This document shows positions 1 through 6,024 of a stretch of 6,207 nt of DNA, piece by piece. Positions within the stretch are counted from its first letter, which is position 1, and the number at the start of each line of letters is the position of its first letter. Under the pieces are notes generated by a model. That model did not search any database and was not told the origin of the DNA. It saw only the letters and a list, made by a program, of their open reading frames with translations. The stretch lies in assembly GCA_902796775.1 (NCBI GenBank), contig CADBQK010000488.1, forward strand, positions 1 to 6,207, written 5' to 3'. The position numbers and the translations under genes are program-made. Origin of the DNA: an uncultured Lachnospiraceae bacterium. GTDB taxonomy: Bacteria; Bacillota_A; Clostridia; Lachnospirales; Lachnospiraceae.

Positions 1-201
1 ATGCAGTTGTTTTACATCAGGGCTTACCTCATCGGTGAGCACGCTTCCGGTGTCTCCAGTTCCCTGTACAATATCTGTACTTATAATACTCGTATCAATC
101 AGAACGATGTCATACAGGCCAAGACGCAGTATAAGCGATTCCTCTGTATGTGAAGTAAGATGGTCTAGTTGCTCCATCCTTTGTAAGTCGGATAGTTTCA
201 T
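1..201 (-). CDS. Partial gene of unknown function, 3' end beyond the left edge
   Basis: This minus-strand reading frame starts at an ATG (201-199) and stays open to the window edge, giving 67 residues that begin MKLSDLQRMEQLDHLTSHTE. A purine-rich stretch (AAAGTGAG) lies about six bases upstream of the ATG and can serve as ribosome binding site. The visible part is soluble in character, with a hydrophobic stretch (LRLGLYDIVLID, residues 25-36) followed by a Thr/Ser/Gly/Asp-rich segment. I do not recognise the family. It points away from the qat operon's 3' end in the same direction but is separated from qatD by about 320 bases, so it is probably a separate unit, perhaps a gene of the mobile element carrying the operon. 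An overlapping plus-strand frame (35-256) lacks a convincing ribosome binding site and looks like its shadow. Confidence 0.5.
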   Translation of the reverse strand, partial: MKLSDLQRMEQLDHLTSHTEESLILRLGLYDIVLIDTSIISTDIVQGTGDTGSVLTDEVSPDVKQLH

Positions 202-522
202 TTATTTCTCACTTTCTGATCGGCTGATGAACACACTCTCGTATATTCGTCTCTAATGAATTTCCAGTTATAAGCTGACCGTATTCTCTCCTTTGCCGAA
301 GCTCAAAACTTTTTTCGTTACTTTGCGCTTATCCTATCAGCAGAATCAATTAATCTACTCAAGCTATAATTGGTATGAAACAAAGATTACCGGGATTTTT
401 TAACAGGCACACGCTTCCGGTGTTTTATGAAGAAGCAGATATTACTTCATTGATCCAAAAATACCGAGACAATTATTTGGCTAAATGAGAATTTCAAAAA
501 TATTATTCATTATTCATCTTTT
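202..522. other. Intergenic region between qatD and the left-edge gene
   Basis: These 321 AT-rich bases contain no convincing full-length gene, RNA gene or strong hairpin terminator. They should hold the promoter of the minus-strand left-edge gene, but I found no clear -35/-10 pair. A good ribosome-binding-like string on the minus strand (AAAGGAGAG, within about 284-293) is not followed by a usable start codon. A 7-base tandem duplication (ATTATTC twice, 502-515) and a T-run lie directly beyond the qatD stop. The 37-codon ORF at 375-488 is listed separately. Confidence 0.6.
375..488 (+). CDS. Small ORF of 37 codons, possible gene remnant
   Basis: The ATG at 375 opens a 37-residue frame that ends at TGA 486-488. 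It begins MKQRLPGFFNRHTLPVFYEE and ends in a charged, helix-like tail (ITSLIQKYRDNYLAK). The composition looks protein-like rather than random, but there is no Shine-Dalgarno sequence before the ATG, and an in-frame stop at 351-353 allows only a few extra codons upstream. It converges on qatD, with 34 bases between the two stop codons. It may be the tail of a mobile-element gene cut when the qat cargo was inserted, a genuine microprotein, or chance. I do not recognise a family. Confidence 0.25.
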   Translation: MKQRLPGFFNRHTLPVFYEEADITSLIQKYRDNYLAK

Positions 523-1254
523 TTACTGTCCCCATATCAGATTGCAATTAGCTTCAATCTGATTTCGGATGTCTTCTCTTCGGTTTTCTTTAATCCCTTC
601 AATTAGGTTCTGTATTTCATGCTCAAATTCCATTACTGAAAAAAACTGTTTTGTAAAAGGAGCATCCGTTTCAAGAAGCAGTCTGTCCGCAGGAATTGCT
701 TTTATTGTTTCCTTCCCTGACTTAGTTTTTAGCATCTTGGGATTTATGGAAAACCATGAACCTGCGTCTATAGCTCTTCTCCGCTCAGCCATAGTCCCTG
801 TGAACCAATGGAAAATACAGATGTTATTCTGGAATGTTCCTGCCTTCTCCAGTTCGTCAATAACTGCGCCGGCAGCTTTGACAGAGTGAATTGACAGCAC
901 TTTATTACCTTCTTCAGCACAAGCCTTAGCAATTTTTCGAAAGCAGGAAAGTTGCTGTTCTTTGGAAGCTGTGTAGGCAGAATTGAAATCAAGTCCAATC
1001 TCTCCAATATATTTACTATTCTTTATATATTTTAGGAATAGATCAATTTCTGATCCTCTTTCGGATACCAGTTGGGGATGAAATCCCAAACCCACTTTTA
1101 TATTATCTGCCTCAGAACAGAACTGTTTTTCTCTCTCATATACTTTTGGTGTCGTTCCAACAGCTATTATACCGATATCAGAACAAATGAACTCTCGAAT
1201 TAACTTCGGCATATTTTCCATCAAATCCAGATGGTAATGCGTATCAATCAGCAT
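523..1254 (-). CDS. qatD: QatD, TatD-family metal-dependent nuclease
   Basis: This is a full-length TatD-like hydrolase of 243 residues, slightly shorter than housekeeping TatD proteins (about 260). TatD enzymes are divalent-metal-dependent DNases with a TIM-barrel amidohydrolase-type fold. All expected metal ligands are visible: the HxH pair H6 and H8 in DTHYH near the N-terminus, E85 in GEIGLD (84-89), H123 in SIHS, H149 in FHWF and D197 in ETDAPF (195-200). A conserved GFHP motif ends at residue 60. The ATG at 1254 lies inside the last codons of qatC (11-base overlap) and is preceded by GGAGAAAG, so translation is probably coupled to qatC. The stop is TAA at 525-523. As fourth gene of a qat operon it is the likely nuclease component, which may cut invader DNA or process a product of the other Qat proteins; which one cannot be told from sequence. 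A housekeeping tatD is possible by family alone, but the operon context argues strongly against it. Confidence 0.93.
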   Translation of the reverse strand: MLIDTHYHLDLMENMPKLIREFICSDIGIIAVGTTPKVYEREKQFCSEADNIKVGLGFHPQLVSERGSEIDLFLKYIKNSKYIGEIGLDFNSAYTASKEQQLSCFRKIAKACAEEGNKVLSIHSVKAAGAVIDELEKAGTFQNNICIFHWFTGTMAERRRAIDAGSWFSINPKMLKTKSGKETIKAIPADRLLLETDAPFTKQFFSVMEFEHEIQNLIEGIKENRREDIRNQIEANCNLIWGQ

Positions 1255-2605
1255 ACTCTTTCTCCAGATAGTCTTGAATCCATTGATCTACTTCCATTAG
1301 GCCACGGTAGTATGTGTCCGCCAGTTCGGACAAGTACCTCTCATCCATATCAAGTGGTCCAGGCTTATGAATAAGTGCTTTTTTCGCTTCAGGATTCTTT
1401 TTCAATCTCTCGATCGCATACTGGAATGATCGGATTTGTTCTCCCTTCGCTTCTCGATTATTCAGCAGCATTATGACATTAGAATCCATGTAAACTGATG
1501 GATCAAAATCTCTAAAAGCTTTATGCAATGCAGCACGTCGGATTATGCAAGGAAGACAATGTCCACAGTGGTTTGACTTACCACTCTGTATACTGACGCT
1601 ATTAACTGAAGAGCAGGAATATGATTGTCCCATTGCAATTTTCAGGATTTCCTTGTTAAGGCATTCTGCCGCCATCTCACCTTTTGTTTTGTTCCAGTAA
1701 GGATTTGAAATTGAAAACCCAAATATAGAGGAAGCTACTTCATTCCACAATTTCAAATAGAATGGATGGGTAGTTCTTGTACTGTGAGAACCAAGTCGCA
1801 GATATTCCAAAGGAACATTAAGTGCTATAAACCCATTTTCTGGCATTAATAGTTGTGTGCATTCCTTTGTCCCACTCATTGCGAATAATGCAATCGCAAT
1901 GAAAAGGAACGACCTGCTTCTCTGATTCATATCAGAATCCGCTTCTGGAAATTCTATGCCGTCAAGATTCGTCCAATAATAAACATTTCCATGAGGAACA
2001 TCTCCATAGTACTTATCAAGAACTGACAGCAAATCTGTTTGCCAATGTCTAACTCTGCTCTCTCCGGCATGGCTCACCAAAAGAGTCGGTTGTTTCCGCT
2101 CCATATAGTTGATTGATGCAATTAAGCTATCAATACCGCCCGAAAACAGCGATGCAACCTTATACTTATCGGTACGACTATCGAATCTGTCCTTCAATGC
2201 TAATGGCTGCTCGCGCTTCGAAAATTCGATAGTCCATAAATCACCAGTCAGGAACTTGAGCATGCGCTCAAAAGTTTCTTTATAGCTATTCCACTTCTTA
2301 TCGAAAACTGGTATTGTGAGAATGATTTCTCGTGACCAAGAATCCTGTGCTTGGCTACGTCTGGATATCTTCATATCAGCCATGTACACAAGAAGGCCAA
2401 AAACAACTGCATCAAATCCCGTTTCTGAGGGATAGATATTCTGTTTTCCTAATTCATCAACTGTTCGCTGTAAACCATAGCGGAAAGAACCGTTGGATGT
2501 CAGGATTGGAATTACGACGCTTACAGTACTAATGTCCTGATTGGTTTCAGATGCAAGAGTGTGCAGATTCTTATCGAACGAAGCAATTAAATGATATCTA
2601 TACAT
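1244..2605 (-). CDS. qatC: QatC, QueC-like PP-loop ATP-dependent enzyme
   Basis: This 453-residue protein has a QueC-like core. The PP-loop ATP-pyrophosphatase motif SGGIDS lies at 155-160, a QueC-type helix (QRSRSFLFIAIALFAM) at 228-243, PENG at 255-258, and a four-cysteine zinc site at C331, C347, C350 and C353 (CGHCLPC). QueC itself, about 220-230 residues, uses ATP to convert 7-carboxy-7-deazaguanine to preQ0. Here the core carries about 145 extra N-terminal and 95 extra C-terminal residues, as expected for QatC rather than a queuosine enzyme. No queD, queE, queF or folE gene lies nearby, so any deazaguanine substrate would come from the host. Only 2 bases separate the qatB stop from this ATG, and GGGTGA inside the end of qatB can act as ribosome binding site. 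The likely chemistry is adenylation of a carboxylate, possibly to modify a protein partner; the substrate is inferred. Confidence 0.93.
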   Translation of the reverse strand: MYRYHLIASFDKNLHTLASETNQDISTVSVVIPILTSNGSFRYGLQRTVDELGKQNIYPSETGFDAVVFGLLVYMADMKISRRSQAQDSWSREIILTIPVFDKKWNSYKETFERMLKFLTGDLWTIEFSKREQPLALKDRFDSRTDKYKVASLFSGGIDSLIASINYMERKQPTLLVSHAGESRVRHWQTDLLSVLDKYYGDVPHGNVYYWTNLDGIEFPEADSDMNQRSRSFLFIAIALFAMSGTKECTQLLMPENGFIALNVPLEYLRLGSHSTRTTHPFYLKLWNEVASSIFGFSISNPYWNKTKGEMAAECLNKEILKIAMGQSYSCSSVNSVSIQSGKSNHCGHCLPCIIRRAALHKAFRDFDPSVYMDSNVIMLLNNREAKGEQIRSFQYAIERLKKNPEAKKALIHKPGPLDMDERYLSELADTYYRGLMEVDQWIQDYLEKEYAD

Positions 2606-2607
2606 GC

Positions 2608-3456
2608 TCAGTCACCCGCCCCTTCTAGGATTATAAATACCTTAAGGTAAATCCGATCTGTAATTTCCTTTGCTCTTTCATTTGTCATTTCTACATTGTC
2701 CTGTTTCAATTCAGCAAACGCATCAGAAACACTTTGCCCTATGAACTGCTCAACAGCATCCTCAATATGCGATATCTGCTCCAACGTGTCAGAAAACTTG
2801 ATCGAATTATTCGCTATTCCATTCATGATTTGCTGCATTACAACTTTTGTCATGTACCGCTGAGATATAGAATCAATCTCATCTTTTGTCAGATCTTCTG
2901 TGGCTTTTCCCATCATTTCAGGATTGTCAGCTATAACATCATAATAAGCAGATCTAGAAATGCCTTCATCTTCCGGGCCACCATCAGGGCAAACAAACTC
3001 TGCCAGATGTATAAAGAAATCTGCAGCAGGTAATCCCAAAAGTGTATCTAATGAAAGAAGCTGTGCAACTTGTTGGAAACCACCTGGGCCAGATAACGTA
3101 TGCAGAATCCCATATAATCGAGCCGTACTTGCTCGGGAAGATCCTAAACGTTTAGTCGCATTTGAGCTGCCACCAAGAGATTTTCTGATGTATGTGGACA
3201 CACCTTTCCGCATAGAAGAGCTATTACGCCCTCCACCAGAAACAAAGTGTGTGAATGATGTTCTTGGTCCTCTAAAACGGTCAGGAGCCGCATTCGGTGG
3301 GATAGGTTGAAAATGTTGCAGCGTCTGTGGTGGATTCACTGACGGTTGCTGTGGTGGAATTGATTGTTCAGGGTTTATTGGAACCGGATCATTAAACCAG
3401 GTGGGTACAAGAGGGCTATGACCACTCTGGCCAATATTTCTTGTCGAAGTACCCAT
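2608..3456 (-). CDS. qatB: QatB, partner protein of the Qat system
   Basis: This 282-residue protein is assigned mainly from its place between qatA and qatC and from its shape, which fits QatB. It begins MGTSTRNIGQSGHSPLVPTW, followed by a Pro/Gln-rich disordered segment (about 24-58), a Gly/Ser/Arg/Lys-rich basic segment (about 60-112, including a GGG run at 74-76), and a mostly helical domain from about 113 to the end. There is no recognisable enzymatic motif, signal peptide or membrane segment. The ATG at 3456 follows the qatA stop by 6 bases, and GAGGT within the end of qatA provides the ribosome binding site; the stop is TGA 2610-2608. Removal of Met1 would be expected because residue 2 is Gly, leaving a free N-terminal glycine. 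By analogy with other QueC-like systems that terminus could be the target of QatC, which is a hypothesis. The basic region could bind nucleic acid, also unproven. Confidence 0.88.
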   Translation of the reverse strand: MGTSTRNIGQSGHSPLVPTWFNDPVPINPEQSIPPQQPSVNPPQTLQHFQPIPPNAAPDRFRGPRTSFTHFVSGGGRNSSSMRKGVSTYIRKSLGGSSNATKRLGSSRASTARLYGILHTLSGPGGFQQVAQLLSLDTLLGLPAADFFIHLAEFVCPDGGPEDEGISRSAYYDVIADNPEMMGKATEDLTKDEIDSISQRYMTKVVMQQIMNGIANNSIKFSDTLEQISHIEDAVEQFIGQSVSDAFAELKQDNVEMTNERAKEITDRIYLKVFIILEGAGD

Positions 3457-3462
3457 GACCTA

Positions 3463-5610
3463 TTACCTCATTGCACTTGCTGCCGCGCTCTTTACCAGCG
3501 AGTTTTTAGTCTGATCCTGAACTTTCTTAATGAACGTATCCAATTTAGGTTTGTATTGCGACGTCTTGGGAATGCACTCTTCCCATCCACCAATTGCCCA
3601 GATGCCCAATTTATCAGCAGGCAAATTCAACAGAAACTCGACCAAATCGCCTTGTAACTCCGTTCTGAGTTTAACAAACTGCCGAAGCCCATCGATGATT
3701 TTTGGTGTTTTTTGATCAGACAGATTACACTTGAAGGCAGCTTCAGTAACCATAGTAAAAATGTACTTTGCATCAGCATTTCCCAATGCTTTAAATTGAT
3801 CATTCTTACTTGCAGTTGCAAATTTCCCGCTGCGAATTGCATAAATTAGTTCTCGTAATCTTTCCTCCTGACTGCTAAAGAAGAAATCCTCTTGCTCTGT
3901 GCAGGCAAAGAAGTATGGTCGTAAATCAACCCCAGCAAGAGAAGGTTCAATACTCAGCCAGGTCTTTATAGTTTCTTCTTTCAATTTATCAGCAAACTTA
4001 TCGTTCTTATATTTATGCTCAGTAGACGTAACCTTCTCTTTTGGAGCTTTTTCCTTTGATTTTCCCTCATCCACATTCTCAGATTCTGTTTTTCCATCTG
4101 ACTCTTCTGTTTCATCTTCAGGCTCAGGAACCGCATCAAATGCCGGGCAAGTTCCATCCTCCCTCAGTTCAGCTGCTATTGCCTTATAAAAATCATAATT
4201 GTACTGCTCCACTAGCATCATCTTAGCCAATACTGGCATTGCAAGGTCATTCTCGTCAAATCCACGGTTATGAGCTACCATGGTTCGGAGAAGCAACATG
4301 TTCACGAATCGTTTTATGTTTCTCGGGTTACCTCCGGTATTCTGTGCCAGTATTTTGTCGATACTCTTAGCGATCATCACATTCTCTGTCATAGAATCGT
4401 AAGTGTCACTCAAGACATTCTGGATTTCTTGAGTCGTTATCGGCTCTAAAGCCCAAGGCTTATTCAGCTTTTTAATAGCCGTCTCTGCCAGTCTTTTTAA
4501 TTCCTCAGTCTCACCGATCTGTGATTCAATCATAAGTAGCAAAACATACATCTGAGCTTCAGCTATCCCTAATCTCGGGATGTGCATCGGAACCTGGATC
4601 AGTTTTTCAAGGTACTTATCAGCAAACCTATTGTAGTCAATAGTTCTCGATGCATCTTCGCCATCCTGATCAAGCACACGAGGAAAGTGCTCTTTGACGG
4701 AATAGCGAATCATTGCATCATCAGCAGCAATGATGAATGCTGTGTTCTCCATAGATAAGAACATTCTGACTGCTTCCAATGTCTCGATAGCCACTGCTGG
4801 GAGGCATCTATCCAAGTCATCAATTAGCACAACCAGCTTCTCGATATGTGCGGCTTTGAATAAGTCCTTGTAATTAGACCTGAACTCAGCCATTTCCTTG
4901 TAGCTTGACGTTTCGGATGTTGTACCTTTCAGCAAGGATCCCGCTGTATCAACGAACTTATTCAGTTTATCTTCGTTTTGAATTAATTCCTTGGTTTGTT
5001 GTGCTCCGATATTCAGGAGTGCAAGCGGGGCTGTACCTGTTGCAAGTGATATCCCAATTTTCGCGGCATTCTTTACAAGGCTAAGCTTATCGATATTGCT
5101 CCATACATTCTTGCATAATTCTTTCAGCTTTTTATATCCATTTTTGACAGGATGCTTTTTGTAAAATTCCTTGGATTCTTTCTGAAGCGCTTTTACGATG
5201 GCACTCATCAGAGCAATTTTAGCATCTTCGAATCCTTGATACTGCCAGCTATTGAATCGGACAGTAATGATGCCTTTTGGAGGAACTTTTTCTTCTTCTG
5301 GAGCCTCAGGCGGTTCCTCCCAATCCCAACCATCCCACTCAAGATCATCGTAGGATTCGAAGGCCTGTTCTTCAGTGTTGTATTCGCTTATGTTCTTTGT
5401 ATCTTCGCTATCTGTATCATCTGTTTTCTTCTTTCCTGCTTGTAATAAATTCTCAGCCATGAGAAGAATACTCGATTTACCAGCACCCCAGTCACCATGA
5501 ACGCCAATAGAGACAGATTCCTTGCTGTCTTCGATGATAGACACCATGGTCTTAGCGATGGCTTCATTATTCAGTAGATCAAGTTTTGTTTCGTTATCAG
5601 ATAAGATCAC
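3463..5610 (-). CDS. qatA: QatA, KAP-family P-loop NTPase
   Basis: This 715-residue KAP ATPase is the first gene of the operon. Walker A is GDWGAGKS (39-46), the KAP-typical FNSWQYQGFED lies at 119-129, Walker B is LVVLIDDLDR (259-268) with D264 and D265, a sensor-1-like AADD is at 295-298, KYLEKLIQVP at 332-341, and GGNPRNIKRF at 426-435 supplies sensor-2-type arginines. A weakly hydrophobic stretch (about 183-203) sits where many KAP proteins carry membrane segments, but it is too polar to call transmembrane. An acidic, Trp-rich insertion (about 61-108) separates Walker A from the FNSW motif, and a charged low-complexity linker (about 494-536) leads to a C-terminal domain I do not recognise. 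The start is GTG at 5610, with AAGGTGA six bases upstream; the nearby upstream ATG (5630) is out of frame and stops immediately. QatA presumably couples ATP binding or hydrolysis to infection sensing or complex assembly; this role is inferred. Confidence 0.93.
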   Translation of the reverse strand: MILSDNETKLDLLNNEAIAKTMVSIIEDSKESVSIGVHGDWGAGKSSILLMAENLLQAGKKKTDDTDSEDTKNISEYNTEEQAFESYDDLEWDGWDWEEPPEAPEEEKVPPKGIITVRFNSWQYQGFEDAKIALMSAIVKALQKESKEFYKKHPVKNGYKKLKELCKNVWSNIDKLSLVKNAAKIGISLATGTAPLALLNIGAQQTKELIQNEDKLNKFVDTAGSLLKGTTSETSSYKEMAEFRSNYKDLFKAAHIEKLVVLIDDLDRCLPAVAIETLEAVRMFLSMENTAFIIAADDAMIRYSVKEHFPRVLDQDGEDASRTIDYNRFADKYLEKLIQVPMHIPRLGIAEAQMYVLLLMIESQIGETEELKRLAETAIKKLNKPWALEPITTQEIQNVLSDTYDSMTENVMIAKSIDKILAQNTGGNPRNIKRFVNMLLLRTMVAHNRGFDENDLAMPVLAKMMLVEQYNYDFYKAIAAELREDGTCPAFDAVPEPEDETEESDGKTESENVDEGKSKEKAPKEKVTSTEHKYKNDKFADKLKEETIKTWLSIEPSLAGVDLRPYFFACTEQEDFFFSSQEERLRELIYAIRSGKFATASKNDQFKALGNADAKYIFTMVTEAAFKCNLSDQKTPKIIDGLRQFVKLRTELQGDLVEFLLNLPADKLGIWAIGGWEECIPKTSQYKPKLDTFIKKVQDQTKNSLVKSAAASAMR

Positions 5611-5616
5611 TATGTA

Positions 5617-5623
5617 TCACCTT
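5617..5623 (-). promoter_or_regulatory. Ribosome binding site that fixes the qatA GTG start
   Basis: AAGGTGA on the minus strand ends six bases before the GTG at 5610. It pairs well with the 3' end of 16S rRNA and is the main reason for choosing GTG over later in-frame starts. Confidence 0.75.
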
Positions 5624-5641
5624 CTTCCATTTAATATTTAT

Positions 5642-5650
5642 ATTTTATCA
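5642..5650 (-). promoter_or_regulatory. Candidate extended -10 promoter of the qat operon
   Basis: On the minus strand TGATAAAAT fits an extended -10 element (TGn followed by TAAAAT, five of six matches to TATAAT). No good -35 hexamer is present 16-18 bases upstream, which extended -10 promoters can tolerate. Transcription would start near 5635, giving a leader of about 25 bases before the qatA GTG. The region is generally AT-rich, so a chance match is possible. Confidence 0.4.
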
Positions 5651-5681
5651 TGGGTTTATTCTTGGATAGTGTGCCCTGAAA

Positions 5682-5906
5682 ATGATTTCTATCTTACATC
5701 GAATCGGGAATCAGATGACTAACATTTTAATACCCAGATGTTTTCCAAAATTAACTAAATGCCAGAAATTTTACTGGAGCGAAAAAATTGTCAAGGAAAA
5801 AATCAGCAAAGACTTGATAGAATTAGCACAGGAGCATTACAGTAAATCAATGATCTTAACCACATTTCTCATCACATATACTATCATATTCGGAATAAAT
5901 TACTAA
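5682..5906 (+). CDS. Small hypothetical protein with C-terminal hydrophobic segment
   Basis: This 74-codon frame is divergent from qatA. It encodes a basic N-terminal part (many Lys, two Cys in CFPKLTKCQ), an amphipathic middle (SEKIVKEKISKDLIELAQEH) and a C-terminal hydrophobic run (MILTTFLITYTIIFG) that could be one membrane segment, giving a tail-anchored shape. An internal ATG at 5715 would give a 63-residue form. Neither start has a clear Shine-Dalgarno sequence, which counts against it. In its favour, a good plus-strand terminator begins 22 bases after its TAA. Base composition is more AT-rich than the partial gene to its right. I do not recognise a family; it may be a real small gene, a decayed remnant or a chance frame. 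Confidence 0.3.
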   Translation: MISILHRIGNQMTNILIPRCFPKLTKCQKFYWSEKIVKEKISKDLIELAQEHYSKSMILTTFLITYTIIFGINY

Positions 5907-5927
5907 TTAACATTTTTATATACTCTC

Positions 5928-5961
5928 GAACATGATTATTAAAGATCGTGTTCATTTTTTT
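5928..5961 (+). terminator. Rho-independent terminator, plus strand
   Basis: GAACATGAT (5928-5936) and ATCGTGTTC (5945-5953) form a 9-bp stem with one T-G wobble around an 8-base loop. One A and seven Ts (5955-5961) follow directly. There is no T-run on the opposite side, so it should work only for plus-strand transcription, ending the unit containing 5682-5906 or insulating the gene that starts at 6025. The stem is moderately weak in G+C. Confidence 0.65.
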
Positions 5962-5972
5962 AAAGCGGGCGG

Positions 5973-6020
5973 CCTGTTCTTAAGAAGCTCGGCATACAAG
6001 TATTAGGTATAGGGAACAGG
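5973..6020 (+). repeat. Inverted repeat ahead of the right-edge gene
   Basis: CCTGTTC (5973-5979) is repeated inverted as GAACAGG (6014-6020), a perfect 7-bp match around a 34-base spacer. The right arm includes the ACAGG that is the best ribosome-binding candidate for the GTG at 6025. A perfect 10-bp palindrome, TTCTTAAGAA, overlaps the left arm at 5977-5986. These could be an operator, a translation-controlling hairpin or chance. Confidence 0.35.
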
Positions 6021-6024
6021 TACC

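Noticed and set aside
35..256. Plus-strand 73-codon ORF
   Set aside because: It lies mostly antisense to the left-edge gene, has unprotein-like Ser/Ile/Arg-rich composition and no convincing ribosome binding site.
264..373. Near-inverted pair CCAGTTATAAGCT (264-276) and AGCTATAATTGG (362-373)
   Set aside because: It has one mismatch and one base insertion in AT-rich sequence with a long spacer; not distinguishable from chance.
502..515. Tandem ATTATTC repeat as a possible operon terminator or attachment site
   Set aside because: There are only two short AT-rich units, no stem-loop, and no matching copy seen at the other end of the operon.
1244..2605. Reading the PP-loop gene as queC of queuosine synthesis
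   Set aside because: The protein is about twice QueC length, no other queuosine gene is nearby, and it is locked between qatB and qatD homologues.
2960..3310. Plus-strand 116-codon ORF within qatB, and similar antisense frames in qatA, qatC and qatD
   Set aside because: These are antisense shadows of well-supported genes and lack ribosome binding sites or recognisable domains.
5610..5630. Six-codon leader ORF (MEEGDT) whose TAG overlaps the qatA GTG
   Set aside because: It has no ribosome binding site of its own and simply contains the qatA ribosome binding site; likely coincidence.
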